The notes beneath the pieces were generated by a model that made no database searches, was not told where the DNA came from, and saw only the letters and a program-made list of their open reading frames with translations. Positions 56,727 through 64,000 of a stretch of 64,000 nucleotides of DNA are shown here, piece after piece. This DNA comes from Aquaticitalea lipolytica (GTDB lineage Bacteria > Bacteroidota > Bacteroidia > Flavobacteriales > Flavobacteriaceae): assembly GCF_014641635.1 (NCBI RefSeq), contig NZ_BMIC01000002.1, positions 248,001 to 312,000 on the forward strand, in the 5' to 3' direction. Made by a program: the position numbers and the translations under genes. How positions within the stretch are numbered: the first letter of the stretch is position 1; every line of letters begins with the position of its first letter.

Positions 56727-57404
56727 TTATAATTCTATACTATCACCAATTTCCAACAGCATTAAATCTTTGTTTTTATCAAAAAACTTGCGTTTAGCTT
56801 CTTCGTGGTCAATTTCTATATATCCAAAAGTATCAAAATGGTAGCCTAACACTTTATCGCATTGTACAAAATCGCTTGCCAATATAGCATCATCAATTCC
56901 CATTGTAAAATTATCTCCAATAGGTAAAATGGCTAAATCTAGCTTTATCTGTAATGGTATAAGTTTCATATCCATAGTTAAAGCTGTATCTCCAGCTATA
57001 TAAATGTTTTTATGTTCGCCTTCTATTACAAAACCACCTGGTTGTCCTCCATAGCTACCATCAGGAAATGACGATGTGTGTATGGCATTTACATACTTTA
57101 CATTACCAAACTCAAAATCCCACGAACCTCCAAGGTTCATTGGATGACCTTCTAAACCAAGTTTTTCAAAATGAGACACAATTTCATAATTAGAAACAAT
57201 AACTGCATTGGTGCGTTTTGCAATAGCTTTAACATCTAGTATATGATCTTGGTGTGCATGTGTAAGTAAAATATAATCTGCTTTTATAGTATGTATATCT
57301 ATATGTGAAGCTTTAGGATTACCAGAGATAAAAGGATCGACAAGTATATTAACATCATCTACTTTAATTCCTAAACTTGCGTGACCGTAAAATGTTATTT
57401 TCAT
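56727..57404 (-). CDS. MBL-fold metal-dependent hydrolase (UPF0173 type)
   Basis: This 225-residue metallo-beta-lactamase-fold protein has LLTHAHQDHILD (the HxHxDH zinc motif, about residues 47-58), a second-site DTALTMD, and HFDTFGYIEID. The N-terminal MKITFYGHASLGIKV matches the UPF0173 family of predicted metal-dependent hydrolases. No substrate is known. It is upstream of the accessory pair and downstream of menA (reading the minus strand), with a hairpin between it and menA. The reader should not treat it as a lactamase. Confidence 0.88.
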   Translation of the reverse strand: MKITFYGHASLGIKVDDVNILVDPFISGNPKASHIDIHTIKADYILLTHAHQDHILDVKAIAKRTNAVIVSNYEIVSHFEKLGLEGHPMNLGGSWDFEFGNVKYVNAIHTSSFPDGSYGGQPGGFVIEGEHKNIYIAGDTALTMDMKLIPLQIKLDLAILPIGDNFTMGIDDAILASDFVQCDKVLGYHFDTFGYIEIDHEEAKRKFFDKNKDLMLLEIGDSIEL

Positions 57405-57434
57405 TGGATTAATTTTAGAAAATGAAAATACAAA

Positions 57435-57472
57435 AAAACTCAGACAGAATTAAGAAAATTTGTCTGAGTTTT
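57435..57472 (-). terminator. Hairpin terminator of the menB-menA operon
   Basis: Stem AAAACTCAGACA/TGTCTGAGTTTT with a 14-base loop. On the minus strand it continues into TTTTTT, right after the menA stop region. Confidence 0.85.
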
Positions 57473-57490
57473 CAAGCCCCAAATTTTAAT

Positions 57491-57517
57491 GCCAACGTGA
57501 TAGCAAGAAGTGTTGGC
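57491..57517. repeat. GCCAAC/GTTGGC inverted repeat between menA and the terminator
   Basis: Arms GCCAAC (57491-57496) and GTTGGC (57512-57517) enclose 15 bases. Such GCCAAC...GTTGGC elements recur as intergenic repeats in flavobacteria, and it could also be a minor stem. Confidence 0.4.
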
Positions 57518-57579
57518 TGAAAAATTATAGTTTAAATATAACTATTAATTATTTGATTTGCAAACATTTATGATAATTT

Positions 57580-58485
57580 TTACAAAATATAACCAATCCC
57601 TAAAAGCAGTGAAAATACAAAAGTAGTAAGTGCTAATACTTTTAATTGCGAATCAAAATCGTTTGGTTGTTTTGCTTTTATGATATGCTTTATATGTAGT
57701 ATTAATGGAATGTATGTTACTAAAAACAAAAAGTTCCATAATGAGGTGTAATACAATATTGAAAATATCAATGATATAATAATAGCACCAGCAATTAGTA
57801 TAACATGATAAATTTTAGCACCTTTTTTGCCCATTTTTACTGCTAATGTCATTTTGTTAGACATTTTATCAGAGTCTATATCTCTCATGTTATTAAGATT
57901 TAAAACACCTACACTTAATAAACCTAAAGTTAAAGCTGGTAGTACTAATACATGATCGAGCTGCATTGTATGCAAAAAATAAGTACCCACAACACTAACA
58001 AAGCCAAAGAAAATTAATACAAAAAGGTCGCCTAATCCTTTATAACCATAAGCGGAGTTTCCCATAGTATAACTTACTGCAGAGTAAATTGAGATTCCTG
58101 CTAAAGCTAAAAACAGAACTGCATAAAGAAAATGTCGTACTCCAAATGCACAATAAACAAGCAAAAAGGCTAGAATAATAACAATAATAATGTTCATTTT
58201 TACTGCCTCAAACATTTGATCTGAAGTAATCTTTCCGCTTTGTACAGCACGTTCTGGTCCTACTCTATGTTCGTTGTCTGTTCCTTTTTCACTATCGCCT
58301 AAATCGTTAGCAAGGTTAGATAAGATTTGGAGCGCAATGGTTGTTAAAATGGCTAGTAAAAAAACTATCCAATTAAAAAATCCATTATAAAAAGCAAAAC
58401 AGCTTCCTAAAATGATTCCAGATACTGATAATGGTAGAGTTCTTAAACGAAAGGCAGAAAGCCAAGGTTTTATGTCTTTAATCAT
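57580..58485 (-). CDS. menA: 1,4-dihydroxy-2-naphthoate polyprenyltransferase
   Basis: This 301-residue integral UbiA-type prenyltransferase attaches the isoprenoid tail to DHNA. The first Asp-rich motif is NLANDLGDSEKGTDNEHRVGPERAVQSGKIT (about residues 61-91), and the second is NNMRDIDSDKMSNKMTLAVKMG. About eight helices follow. It is 16 bases downstream of menB, so the two are co-transcribed. Product membrane location is expected from the helices. Confidence 0.95.
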   Translation of the reverse strand: MIKDIKPWLSAFRLRTLPLSVSGIILGSCFAFYNGFFNWIVFLLAILTTIALQILSNLANDLGDSEKGTDNEHRVGPERAVQSGKITSDQMFEAVKMNIIIVIILAFLLVYCAFGVRHFLYAVLFLALAGISIYSAVSYTMGNSAYGYKGLGDLFVLIFFGFVSVVGTYFLHTMQLDHVLVLPALTLGLLSVGVLNLNNMRDIDSDKMSNKMTLAVKMGKKGAKIYHVILIAGAIIISLIFSILYYTSLWNFLFLVTYIPLILHIKHIIKAKQPNDFDSQLKVLALTTFVFSLLLGIGYIL

Positions 58486-58501
58486 AACTATTAACGAGTC
58501 G

Positions 58502-59341
58502 TTAAGGAATCCATTTTTTTACAAAATTTGGTTTACGTTTTTCTAAAAACGCATTTCTACCTTCAATTGCTTCGTCTGTCATGTATGCCAATCTGGTAGC
58601 TTCACCAGCAAAAACTTGCTGACCAACCATACCATCGTCGGTTAAATTCATAGCGAATTTTAACATTTTTATAGACGTAGGCGATTTTGCTAATATTTCT
58701 TGAGCCCACTCATAAGCAGTAGCTTCTAGTTCGTCATGAGGAATAACAGCATTTACCATTCCCATCTCAAATGCATCTTGCGCTGAATAATTTCTGCCTA
58801 AGAAAAAGATTTCTCTGGCCTTTTTTTGTCCAACCATTTTTGCTAAATATGCTGAACCATAACCACCATCAAAACTTGTAACATCAGCATCTGTCTGTTT
58901 AAAAATAGCGTGTTCTTTGCTTGCTAGTGTTAAATCGCAAACTACATGCAAACTATGTCCACCACCAACTGCCCAACCAGGAACTACTGCAATAACAGCT
59001 TTTGGCATAAAACGTATAAGCCTTTGTACTTCTAAAATGTTTAAACGATGATAACCATCTTCTCCTACATAGCCTTGATGACCACGTGCTTTTTGATCTC
59101 CACCACTACAAAAGCTCCAAATTCCATCTTTTGTTGATGGTCCTTCAGCCGAAAGTAATACAACACCAATATTTACATCTTCACTAGCATCATAAAAAGC
59201 ATCATAAAGTTCTTTAGTTGTTTTTGGTCTAAACGCATTACGCACATTTGGTCTGTTAAAAGCAATTCTTGCAACTCCATTACACTTTTTGTATGTAATG
59301 TCTTCATAAGTTTTTGCTGTGACCCATTTAATTTCACTCAT
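58502..59341 (-). CDS. menB: 1,4-dihydroxy-2-naphthoyl-CoA synthase
   Basis: This 279-residue crotonase-fold enzyme cyclises o-succinylbenzoyl-CoA. It has FNRPNVRNAFRPKT, FCSGGDQKARGHQGYVGEDGYHRLNILEVQRLIRFMPKAVIAVVPGWAVGGGHSLHVVCDLTLAS, TDADVTSFDGGYGSAYLAKMVGQKKAREIFFLGRNYSA and the typical end KRKPNFVKKWIP. The length matches the bacterial MenB. It is the first gene of the menB-menA operon. Confidence 0.96.
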   Translation of the reverse strand: MSEIKWVTAKTYEDITYKKCNGVARIAFNRPNVRNAFRPKTTKELYDAFYDASEDVNIGVVLLSAEGPSTKDGIWSFCSGGDQKARGHQGYVGEDGYHRLNILEVQRLIRFMPKAVIAVVPGWAVGGGHSLHVVCDLTLASKEHAIFKQTDADVTSFDGGYGSAYLAKMVGQKKAREIFFLGRNYSAQDAFEMGMVNAVIPHDELEATAYEWAQEILAKSPTSIKMLKFAMNLTDDGMVGQQVFAGEATRLAYMTDEAIEGRNAFLEKRKPNFVKKWIP

Positions 59342-59509
59342 TGGTAATTATTTAACAGTGTAAAAATACATCTTTTCGAATTAGTATTAAAAACACTATT
59401 ATTCTTTAAAAACAAAAGCTTTTAATAAGAAAAATTCAAAGAAAAAGTCCAAATTGAAAGAAAAATAGTATATTAAATAAGAAATTATCCTTTTTTACTA
59501 AAAAACACA

Positions 59510-59932
59510 ATGAAAGTAATAGAGTCAAAAATTGCAGATCTTGTCATTAAAAAAAATAAAACCGAGTTAGGTTTTATTTATTTTTTTGAAGATGTTTTGG
59601 TTGTAGAATTTAATGAAGGTGTACATATTGATTACCAAGCTTCTCGAGAACACATTGACTTAATTTTAGATTTTTATAAAGACAAATCTTTTGGTTATAT
59701 ATGCAATAGGATTGATAAATTTTCTGTTTATCCACTAGATTTTTCAAAATTCAACAAAGCTCTAAATAACTTAACTGCCTTTTGTATAGTTTGTTATAGT
59801 GAGTTTGATAGAATAAATACCGAAATTGAAAGCATGTTTTGTGTAGATAAGCCATACAAAGCTTTTGATACTATTGAAGATGCTTATTATTGGATTAAAG
59901 ATTACTCAAACAATAGATCAATTAAGCATTAA
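59510..59932 (+). CDS. Uncharacterised SpoIIAA-like fold protein
   Basis: This 140-residue soluble protein has FGYICNRIDKFSVYPLDFSKFNKALNNLTAFCIVCYSEFDRINTEIES, with alternating strands and helices typical of the SpoIIAA/STAS-like fold. I recall flavobacterial homologs of this length without a function; the fold call is inference. It stands alone, convergent with the S1 RNA-binding gene whose stop is three bases away. Tyr and Phe are frequent. Confidence 0.7.
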   Translation: MKVIESKIADLVIKKNKTELGFIYFFEDVLVVEFNEGVHIDYQASREHIDLILDFYKDKSFGYICNRIDKFSVYPLDFSKFNKALNNLTAFCIVCYSEFDRINTEIESMFCVDKPYKAFDTIEDAYYWIKDYSNNRSIKH

Positions 59933-59934
59933 AA

Positions 59935-60765
59935 CTAAACCAAATAAATACCATCGTCTTTAATTTCAATTAAACGCTGTTTGTATAAAGTACCTACTGC
60001 TTTTTTAAAGTTCTTTTTACTCATTTGTAAAACTTCTTTAATAGTCTCTGGGTCTGACTTATCAGTTAAGTTTAAATAACCTCCATTATCTTCAAGTTCG
60101 TGCATTATTGCATCTGCATTAGGCTCTATATTACGATAACCTATTTGTCCTAAAGAAATATCTAGTTTATTATCTGGACGCACTTTTTTTACGATTCCTT
60201 TTAATCGGTCTCCAATACTTAAATCTTGAAAAATATCATCTTTAAAAATTAATCCTGAATGTATATTATTAACAATAACATTCATACCAATATCTGAAGG
60301 GTGTGACACAATAATATCTACCTCATCAAACTGCTGAACAGTTAATTCTTTATTACTTAAAAAATGATTGGTTTTACTAGATGCAGCTAATCGTCCTGTT
60401 TTTTCATCAACATAGCAATACACCAAATACCAACCTCCTCGCTTCATTTTAAAGGCTTGCTCTTTAAATGGGCAGAATAACTCTTTTAAAAGTCCCCAAT
60501 CTAAAAAAGCACCATAATCTGATACTTGGCTACATCTTAATACAGCAAATTCACCAACTTTTATATGAGGTTTATCTGTTACAGCAACAGGTCGTTCTTC
60601 ATTATCTAAATAAACAAACACTTCAAGTTTTTCCCAAATCTTGAAGGCTTCTGGAATATATCTATTTGGTAATAATACTTCATTACCTTCTTCATCTGCA
60701 AGGTATAAACCTTGCTCAGTTTCTCTAATAATTTCGAGTGTATTGTAATCTCCTATTTTTATCAT
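59935..60765 (-). CDS. S1-domain RNA-binding protein (CvfB-type)
   Basis: This 276-residue protein of the CvfB/YitL family has S1-like domains (KVGEFAVLRCSQVSDYGAFLDWGLLKELFCPFKEQAFKM and IFQDLSIGDRLKGIVKKVRPDNKLDISLGQIGYR). A winged helix follows at the C-terminus (SDPETIKEVLQMSKKNFKKAVGTLYKQRLIEIKDDGIYLV). It is likely involved in RNA-linked regulation. The -7 box ends five bases before the ATG, so the mRNA is probably leaderless. Confidence 0.9.
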   Translation of the reverse strand: MIKIGDYNTLEIIRETEQGLYLADEEGNEVLLPNRYIPEAFKIWEKLEVFVYLDNEERPVAVTDKPHIKVGEFAVLRCSQVSDYGAFLDWGLLKELFCPFKEQAFKMKRGGWYLVYCYVDEKTGRLAASSKTNHFLSNKELTVQQFDEVDIIVSHPSDIGMNVIVNNIHSGLIFKDDIFQDLSIGDRLKGIVKKVRPDNKLDISLGQIGYRNIEPNADAIMHELEDNGGYLNLTDKSDPETIKEVLQMSKKNFKKAVGTLYKQRLIEIKDDGIYLV

Positions 60766-60769
60766 GCTG

Positions 60770-60777
60770 CAAAGGTA
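60770..60777 (-). promoter_or_regulatory. -7 box of the S1 gene (leaderless start)
   Basis: The minus-strand TACCTTTG box ends five bases before the ATG at 60765, leaving no room for a ribosome binding site if the usual spacing to the transcription start holds. Confidence 0.55.
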
Positions 60778-60799
60778 GTGATATTAGTGTTTTTGAATA

Positions 60800-60828
60800 T
60801 AAAAAAAGCGCTACAAATTAGTAACGCT
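60800..60828 (-). terminator. Terminator of the DUF2853 gene
   Basis: Stem AGCGCTAC/GTAACGCT with one mismatch and an AAATTA loop, followed on the minus strand by seven T. It lies 28 bases after the DUF2853 stop. Confidence 0.8.
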
Positions 60829-60855
60829 CTATAAATTTATGTTGTAAACTGAATT

Positions 60856-61197
60856 TTATTTGTATACAGCTTCTTTTTTAAAGTGTTTAGTAAGTAAATA
60901 ATATACTACTGCTCTGTATTTGTTACGGTTAGAACGACCATATTTATCAATTACAGCATCAATGCCTTTGTCTAAATCTGGACCATTTTTAAGTCCTAAT
61001 TTTTTAATTAAGAAGTTATTTTTAACTGTTGCTAATTCTTTTTCATCAGAACCAGAAACTGTTGCAGCATCAGCATTATAAATTGAAGGTCCGCAACCAA
61101 TAGTTACTTTAGTCAATAAAGCCATGTCAGCCGTTACGCCACACTTGTCTTTTAAATCCGCAGCGTACTTAGCAATTAATTCATCTCTTTTACTCAT
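60856..61197 (-). CDS. DUF2853 family protein
   Basis: This 113-residue soluble helical protein has KRDELIAKYAADLKDKCGVTADMALLTKVTIGCGPSIYNADAATVSGSDEKELATVKNNFLIKKLGLK and GRSNRNKYRAVVYYLLTKHF. These match DUF2853, a family of unknown function. It is 59 bases upstream of the hairpin and 92 bases downstream of menD, so its transcription may continue from the men genes or be separate. Confidence 0.87.
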   Translation of the reverse strand: MSKRDELIAKYAADLKDKCGVTADMALLTKVTIGCGPSIYNADAATVSGSDEKELATVKNNFLIKKLGLKNGPDLDKGIDAVIDKYGRSNRNKYRAVVYYLLTKHFKKEAVYK

Positions 61198-61289
61198 TTT
61201 TAATGTGTTTTTAAGTTAAAATATTTATTCTCTATAAATATAACTCTTTTTTAAATAGGTAAAAAGCCTAACAGTCACTAATTTAACAA

Positions 61290-63050
61290 TTACTTAATGG
61301 CATTAAAATAATTTAACAACTCTTCATCGTTTATTAACCTTGGTGTAAAAACTTCTAACAATTTTGGAGTATCAGACTCTGTAAAAAATGTTTTGAGTTT
61401 TAATTTTAATTGTTTGTCTGAATCGGTTTGCGAATATTCAAAATTATACATTTTGCTTAACTGCTTTGCTGAAAGCTCATGCTTAGTTTCAAAATAGTAA
61501 TCAAAATTGTCAGTGTTTTTATGTCCTGGAAGGATTCTGAAGATACCTCCTCCTCCATTATTTATAACAACAATTCTAAAGTTCTTTGGTATATAATTGT
61601 TCCAAAGCGCATTACTATCATAAAAGAAACTCAAATCGCCTGTAACCAATATGGTTTGTTTGTCTCTAACTGTAGCACAACCAATTGCTGTAGATGTTGA
61701 ACCATCAATTCCACTTGTACCTCTATTACAAAATACCTCAACAGACGGATTTACATCAAACAATTGTACATAACGAACAGCAGAACTGTTTCCTACTTGT
61801 AAAATCGAGTCGTTTGGTAAAGATTTTAAAAGTGTATCAAAAACTTTAAAATCACTAAAAACGGCATCTTTAGTAAACTCGTCATGTTTTTTATTACGCA
61901 TTTGCTTTATCGATTCCCAATAGGTTTTGTAATCACTCTTTACAAAATGTGTGATTTTAGGCAAAAAGTCTGTAAAAAATATGTTTGGATGTACTTCAAT
62001 GTGTTTCTCTAAACAGAAAAAAGTATTATTTGCCTTATTGTCATCTATATGCCAATGTTGTTTTGGTTGATATTGTCTTAAAAACGCTTTTACTTTTTTT
62101 GAGATAATTAAGCCTCCAAAGGTGATTAAAATATCTGGTTGTAATTGTTTAAACTCTTCATCAGTAAGAGGAGCAATCATTTTATCGATGCTCGCAAAAA
62201 AGTCTTTATGATGTAAATTAGATGTTGTTTCGGTAAATACCACAACACTATCATCCATTGCCAAATCATTTAACCAACGTTGCTCAATCTGGTTTGGTGG
62301 ATTAACACCAACTAAAATCATCTTTTTTGAGGCATCGTTCCAATCTTCAATACAATGTTGAAGTTCGAAATTTTCAATTTTTTTCTTTCTAGCTTCAGCC
62401 TCAATAACTTTTGGTTTTACTGAAAGTTTATTTGTTAATTCATATAAAGGCTCATCAAAAGGAACATTTATATGTACAGGCCCTTTTTTAAAATTAGCCT
62501 TATTTATGGCATTATTTATTTCTTCTTCGTTATGCGATTGAATGCTTTGCTGAAACCCTAAAAAACGCTCTAACTTGCCTTCTATACTCTTTAAAATTGG
62601 AAGTTCTTCGTTTTCTGGAATTTTGTGTTCATCTTTTAAATCTAGCTTAAGGTTTGCTGAATATAAAATATGATTCTCAAAAACGTTCTTCTGATTAATC
62701 GTTTGTCCGTCACCAATACCTATCAAATAGTTTGGTCTGTCTGCCGATAATACAATTAAAGGTACATCGCTGTAAAAAGCTTCTGCAACTGCAGGATAAT
62801 AATTAAGTAAAGCGCTTCCAGAAGTACAAACAACAGCTACTGCTTCATCTAATTGTTGAGCAATACCTATAGCAAAAAAAGCAGCACAACGTTCATCAAC
62901 AATACTATAACACTTAAAAAACGGATCGTTAGTAAAGCCTATTGTTAAAGGAGCATTTCTGCTTCCTGGTGAAATAATGATGTGTTTTACTTTTTTTAAT
63001 TTAAAGAGTTGAATTACTGTTTGTGCAAGCGGTATATTAGGATAATTCAT
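61290..63050 (-). CDS. menD: SEPHCHC synthase (MenD)
   Basis: This 586-residue thiamine-diphosphate enzyme joins 2-oxoglutarate and isochorismate to SEPHCHC. Visible features are VKHIIISPGSRNAPLTIGF near residue 20, IVDERCAAFFAIGIAQ with the catalytic-type Glu, VCTSGSALLNYYPAVAEA, and the ThDP motif GDLSFFYDSNALWNN near residue 430. The ATG at 63050 is used because a -7 box lies just upstream (63070-63077), and the TTG at 63089 would be outside the transcript. It follows menF by 50 bases. Confidence 0.95.
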   Translation of the reverse strand: MNYPNIPLAQTVIQLFKLKKVKHIIISPGSRNAPLTIGFTNDPFFKCYSIVDERCAAFFAIGIAQQLDEAVAVVCTSGSALLNYYPAVAEAFYSDVPLIVLSADRPNYLIGIGDGQTINQKNVFENHILYSANLKLDLKDEHKIPENEELPILKSIEGKLERFLGFQQSIQSHNEEEINNAINKANFKKGPVHINVPFDEPLYELTNKLSVKPKVIEAEARKKKIENFELQHCIEDWNDASKKMILVGVNPPNQIEQRWLNDLAMDDSVVVFTETTSNLHHKDFFASIDKMIAPLTDEEFKQLQPDILITFGGLIISKKVKAFLRQYQPKQHWHIDDNKANNTFFCLEKHIEVHPNIFFTDFLPKITHFVKSDYKTYWESIKQMRNKKHDEFTKDAVFSDFKVFDTLLKSLPNDSILQVGNSSAVRYVQLFDVNPSVEVFCNRGTSGIDGSTSTAIGCATVRDKQTILVTGDLSFFYDSNALWNNYIPKNFRIVVINNGGGGIFRILPGHKNTDNFDYYFETKHELSAKQLSKMYNFEYSQTDSDKQLKLKLKTFFTESDTPKLLEVFTPRLINDEELLNYFNAIK

Positions 63051-63069
63051 AAAATGGTTAATATTGAGG

Positions 63070-63077
63070 CAAAAGTA
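63070..63077 (-). promoter_or_regulatory. Possible menD promoter in the menF-menD gap
   Basis: The minus-strand TACTTTTG box fits the consensus 19 bases before the MenD ATG, allowing menD to be expressed apart from menF. Confidence 0.4.
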
Positions 63078-63100
63078 ATGAATCGGCAAACGAAATAAAA

Positions 63101-64000
63101 CTATTGCAACACCTTTTTCATTATCAATGACTTATAAACAGTTTCTTGCCATTCTTCCTCTGAATTAGAGTCTTTTGTAATTCCGCCTCCAATATAAATT
63201 GTTGCTGCTGAATTATTTAACTGCATACAACGCAAGTTTACATACAAATTAGACACCGTTTTTACAGTTGCATAAGCATTGTTTTCAACATTACGCTTGT
63301 TTGTGTTTCTGGTACTTTTTTCTTTTAGATTCAATTCACCTAAAAATCCTGTATAAAACTCACGATTATAAGTTTCGTTTTGCAATATAAATTGTTTGGC
63401 ATCTTCTTTTGGTAAGCCACAGACAGCAGGAGTTGGATGCAAGGTCTTTAAAACGCTTTTAAAACTAGACTGCTTGTTAAATAATCCTGTAATTTTAGTT
63501 TGTAGGTGAAGTAAATTACCCGCTTTTATGGTTGCTGGTTTTGATTGGTATATACTATCAACTGAAGCCTTTAAATTCTTAACAATAAAATCGGTAACGT
63601 ATTGCTGCTCGTCTTGTTCTTTACTTTGCCAATTAACATTTAAAGTTCCACTATAATTTTGGGTTCCAGCCAAAGCCATTGTAGAAAACCTATTCCCTTC
63701 GGTCTTTAATAATGTTTCAGGAGTTGCTCCTAACCACAACCCTATTTTTGGATGATACCAACAATACACAAAAGCAGTATGATATGTATTTAATAGTTTT
63801 TTAAAAATAGCTATAGGATGTTGTTTGCTAGAGATAGATTCACATCTCGATAAGACAACTTTTTGAAGGTTACTTTTATGAATTGCTTCGATTCCTTTTT
63901 GAACTAGAGTAATATGTTTCTGTTTTTCATCAGATGATGAATCATTTGGTGTAGTTTCTTTTAAGTTTTCTTCAGAAATATTATAAGCACTGCTTACAAA
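63101..64000 (-). CDS. menF: Isochorismate synthase (5' end beyond window)
   Basis: The frame is open to the right edge, so the N-terminus is missing; 299 residues are visible. It is of the chorismate-binding family: IHKSNLQKVVLSRCESI, WYHPKIGLWLGATPETLLKTEG, FSTMALAGTQ, HLQTKITGLF, LHPTPAVCGLPKEDAKQFI and YIGGGITKDSNSEEEWQET. The HPTPAVCG and GGGI motifs and the menD neighbour favour isochorismate synthase over anthranilate or salicylate synthase. It makes isochorismate for MenD. Confidence 0.92.
   Translation of the reverse strand, partial: FVSSAYNISEENLKETTPNDSSSDEKQKHITLVQKGIEAIHKSNLQKVVLSRCESISSKQHPIAIFKKLLNTYHTAFVYCWYHPKIGLWLGATPETLLKTEGNRFSTMALAGTQNYSGTLNVNWQSKEQDEQQYVTDFIVKNLKASVDSIYQSKPATIKAGNLLHLQTKITGLFNKQSSFKSVLKTLHPTPAVCGLPKEDAKQFILQNETYNREFYTGFLGELNLKEKSTRNTNKRNVENNAYATVKTVSNLYVNLRCMQLNNSAATIYIGGGITKDSNSEEEWQETVYKSLIMKKVLQ

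Overview
The window looks like core chromosome of a marine-type Flavobacteriaceae (Bacteroidota). The evidence is low GC with A/T-rich intergenic DNA, many -7 boxes of the form TAnnTTTG, TonB-dependent receptors with carboxypeptidase-D-like N-terminal domains, menaquinone genes, a short flavobacterial-type MenE, and several families known mainly from this group (DUF6146, DUF6787, DUF4256, CAL67264, DUF2853). The genus cannot be fixed; relatives of Winogradskyella, Lacinutrix, Olleya or Psychroserpens are plausible. I saw no rRNA, tRNA, CRISPR array, transposase or phage gene.

Layout. 0-3 kb: an M14-type peptidase cut by the left edge, facing an XRE regulator across a region full of TTTACA/TGTAAA operator-like repeats, then a lipoprotein and a TerC-family membrane protein. 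3-8 kb: topoisomerase IV (parE, a small membrane gene, parC). 8-9.6 kb: ychF plus an SRPBCC protein. 9.7-12.4 kb: a TonB receptor. 12.5-16.1 kb: a ferredoxin facing a LuxC-like acyl-CoA reductase followed by serC and a SerA-type dehydrogenase. 16.2-20.5 kb: small conserved proteins and a His/acid-rich TonB receptor with a small His-rich partner. 20.5-31.2 kb: folE, a DUF5916 protein, a LolD-type ATPase, fumC, and the histidine-degradation genes hutI and hutG.

31.3-39.8 kb: a one-direction block of seven genes with no textbook function: a coiled-coil protein, an acidic unknown, a classical-type AAA ATPase with an odd Walker B, another unknown, and three membrane proteins, of which the last may be only a passenger. 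This is the best candidate for an undescribed system. 40-46.6 kb: ettA with a 60-aa membrane protein, a redox-type operon (flavin reductase, GNAT, MarR, pirin) with a clear operator, acyl-CoA carboxylase beta and DoxX.

46.6-64 kb: the menaquinone region. menE, menC, menA, menB, menD and a partial menF lie on the minus strand. They are broken up by a DUF3857 pair (the second copy lacks the transglutaminase catalytic residues), a CPBP protease, a fatty acid hydroxylase/SDR pair, two accessory secreted proteins, an MBL hydrolase, an S1-domain RNA-binding protein and DUF2853. Strong hairpin terminators separate most convergent pairs.
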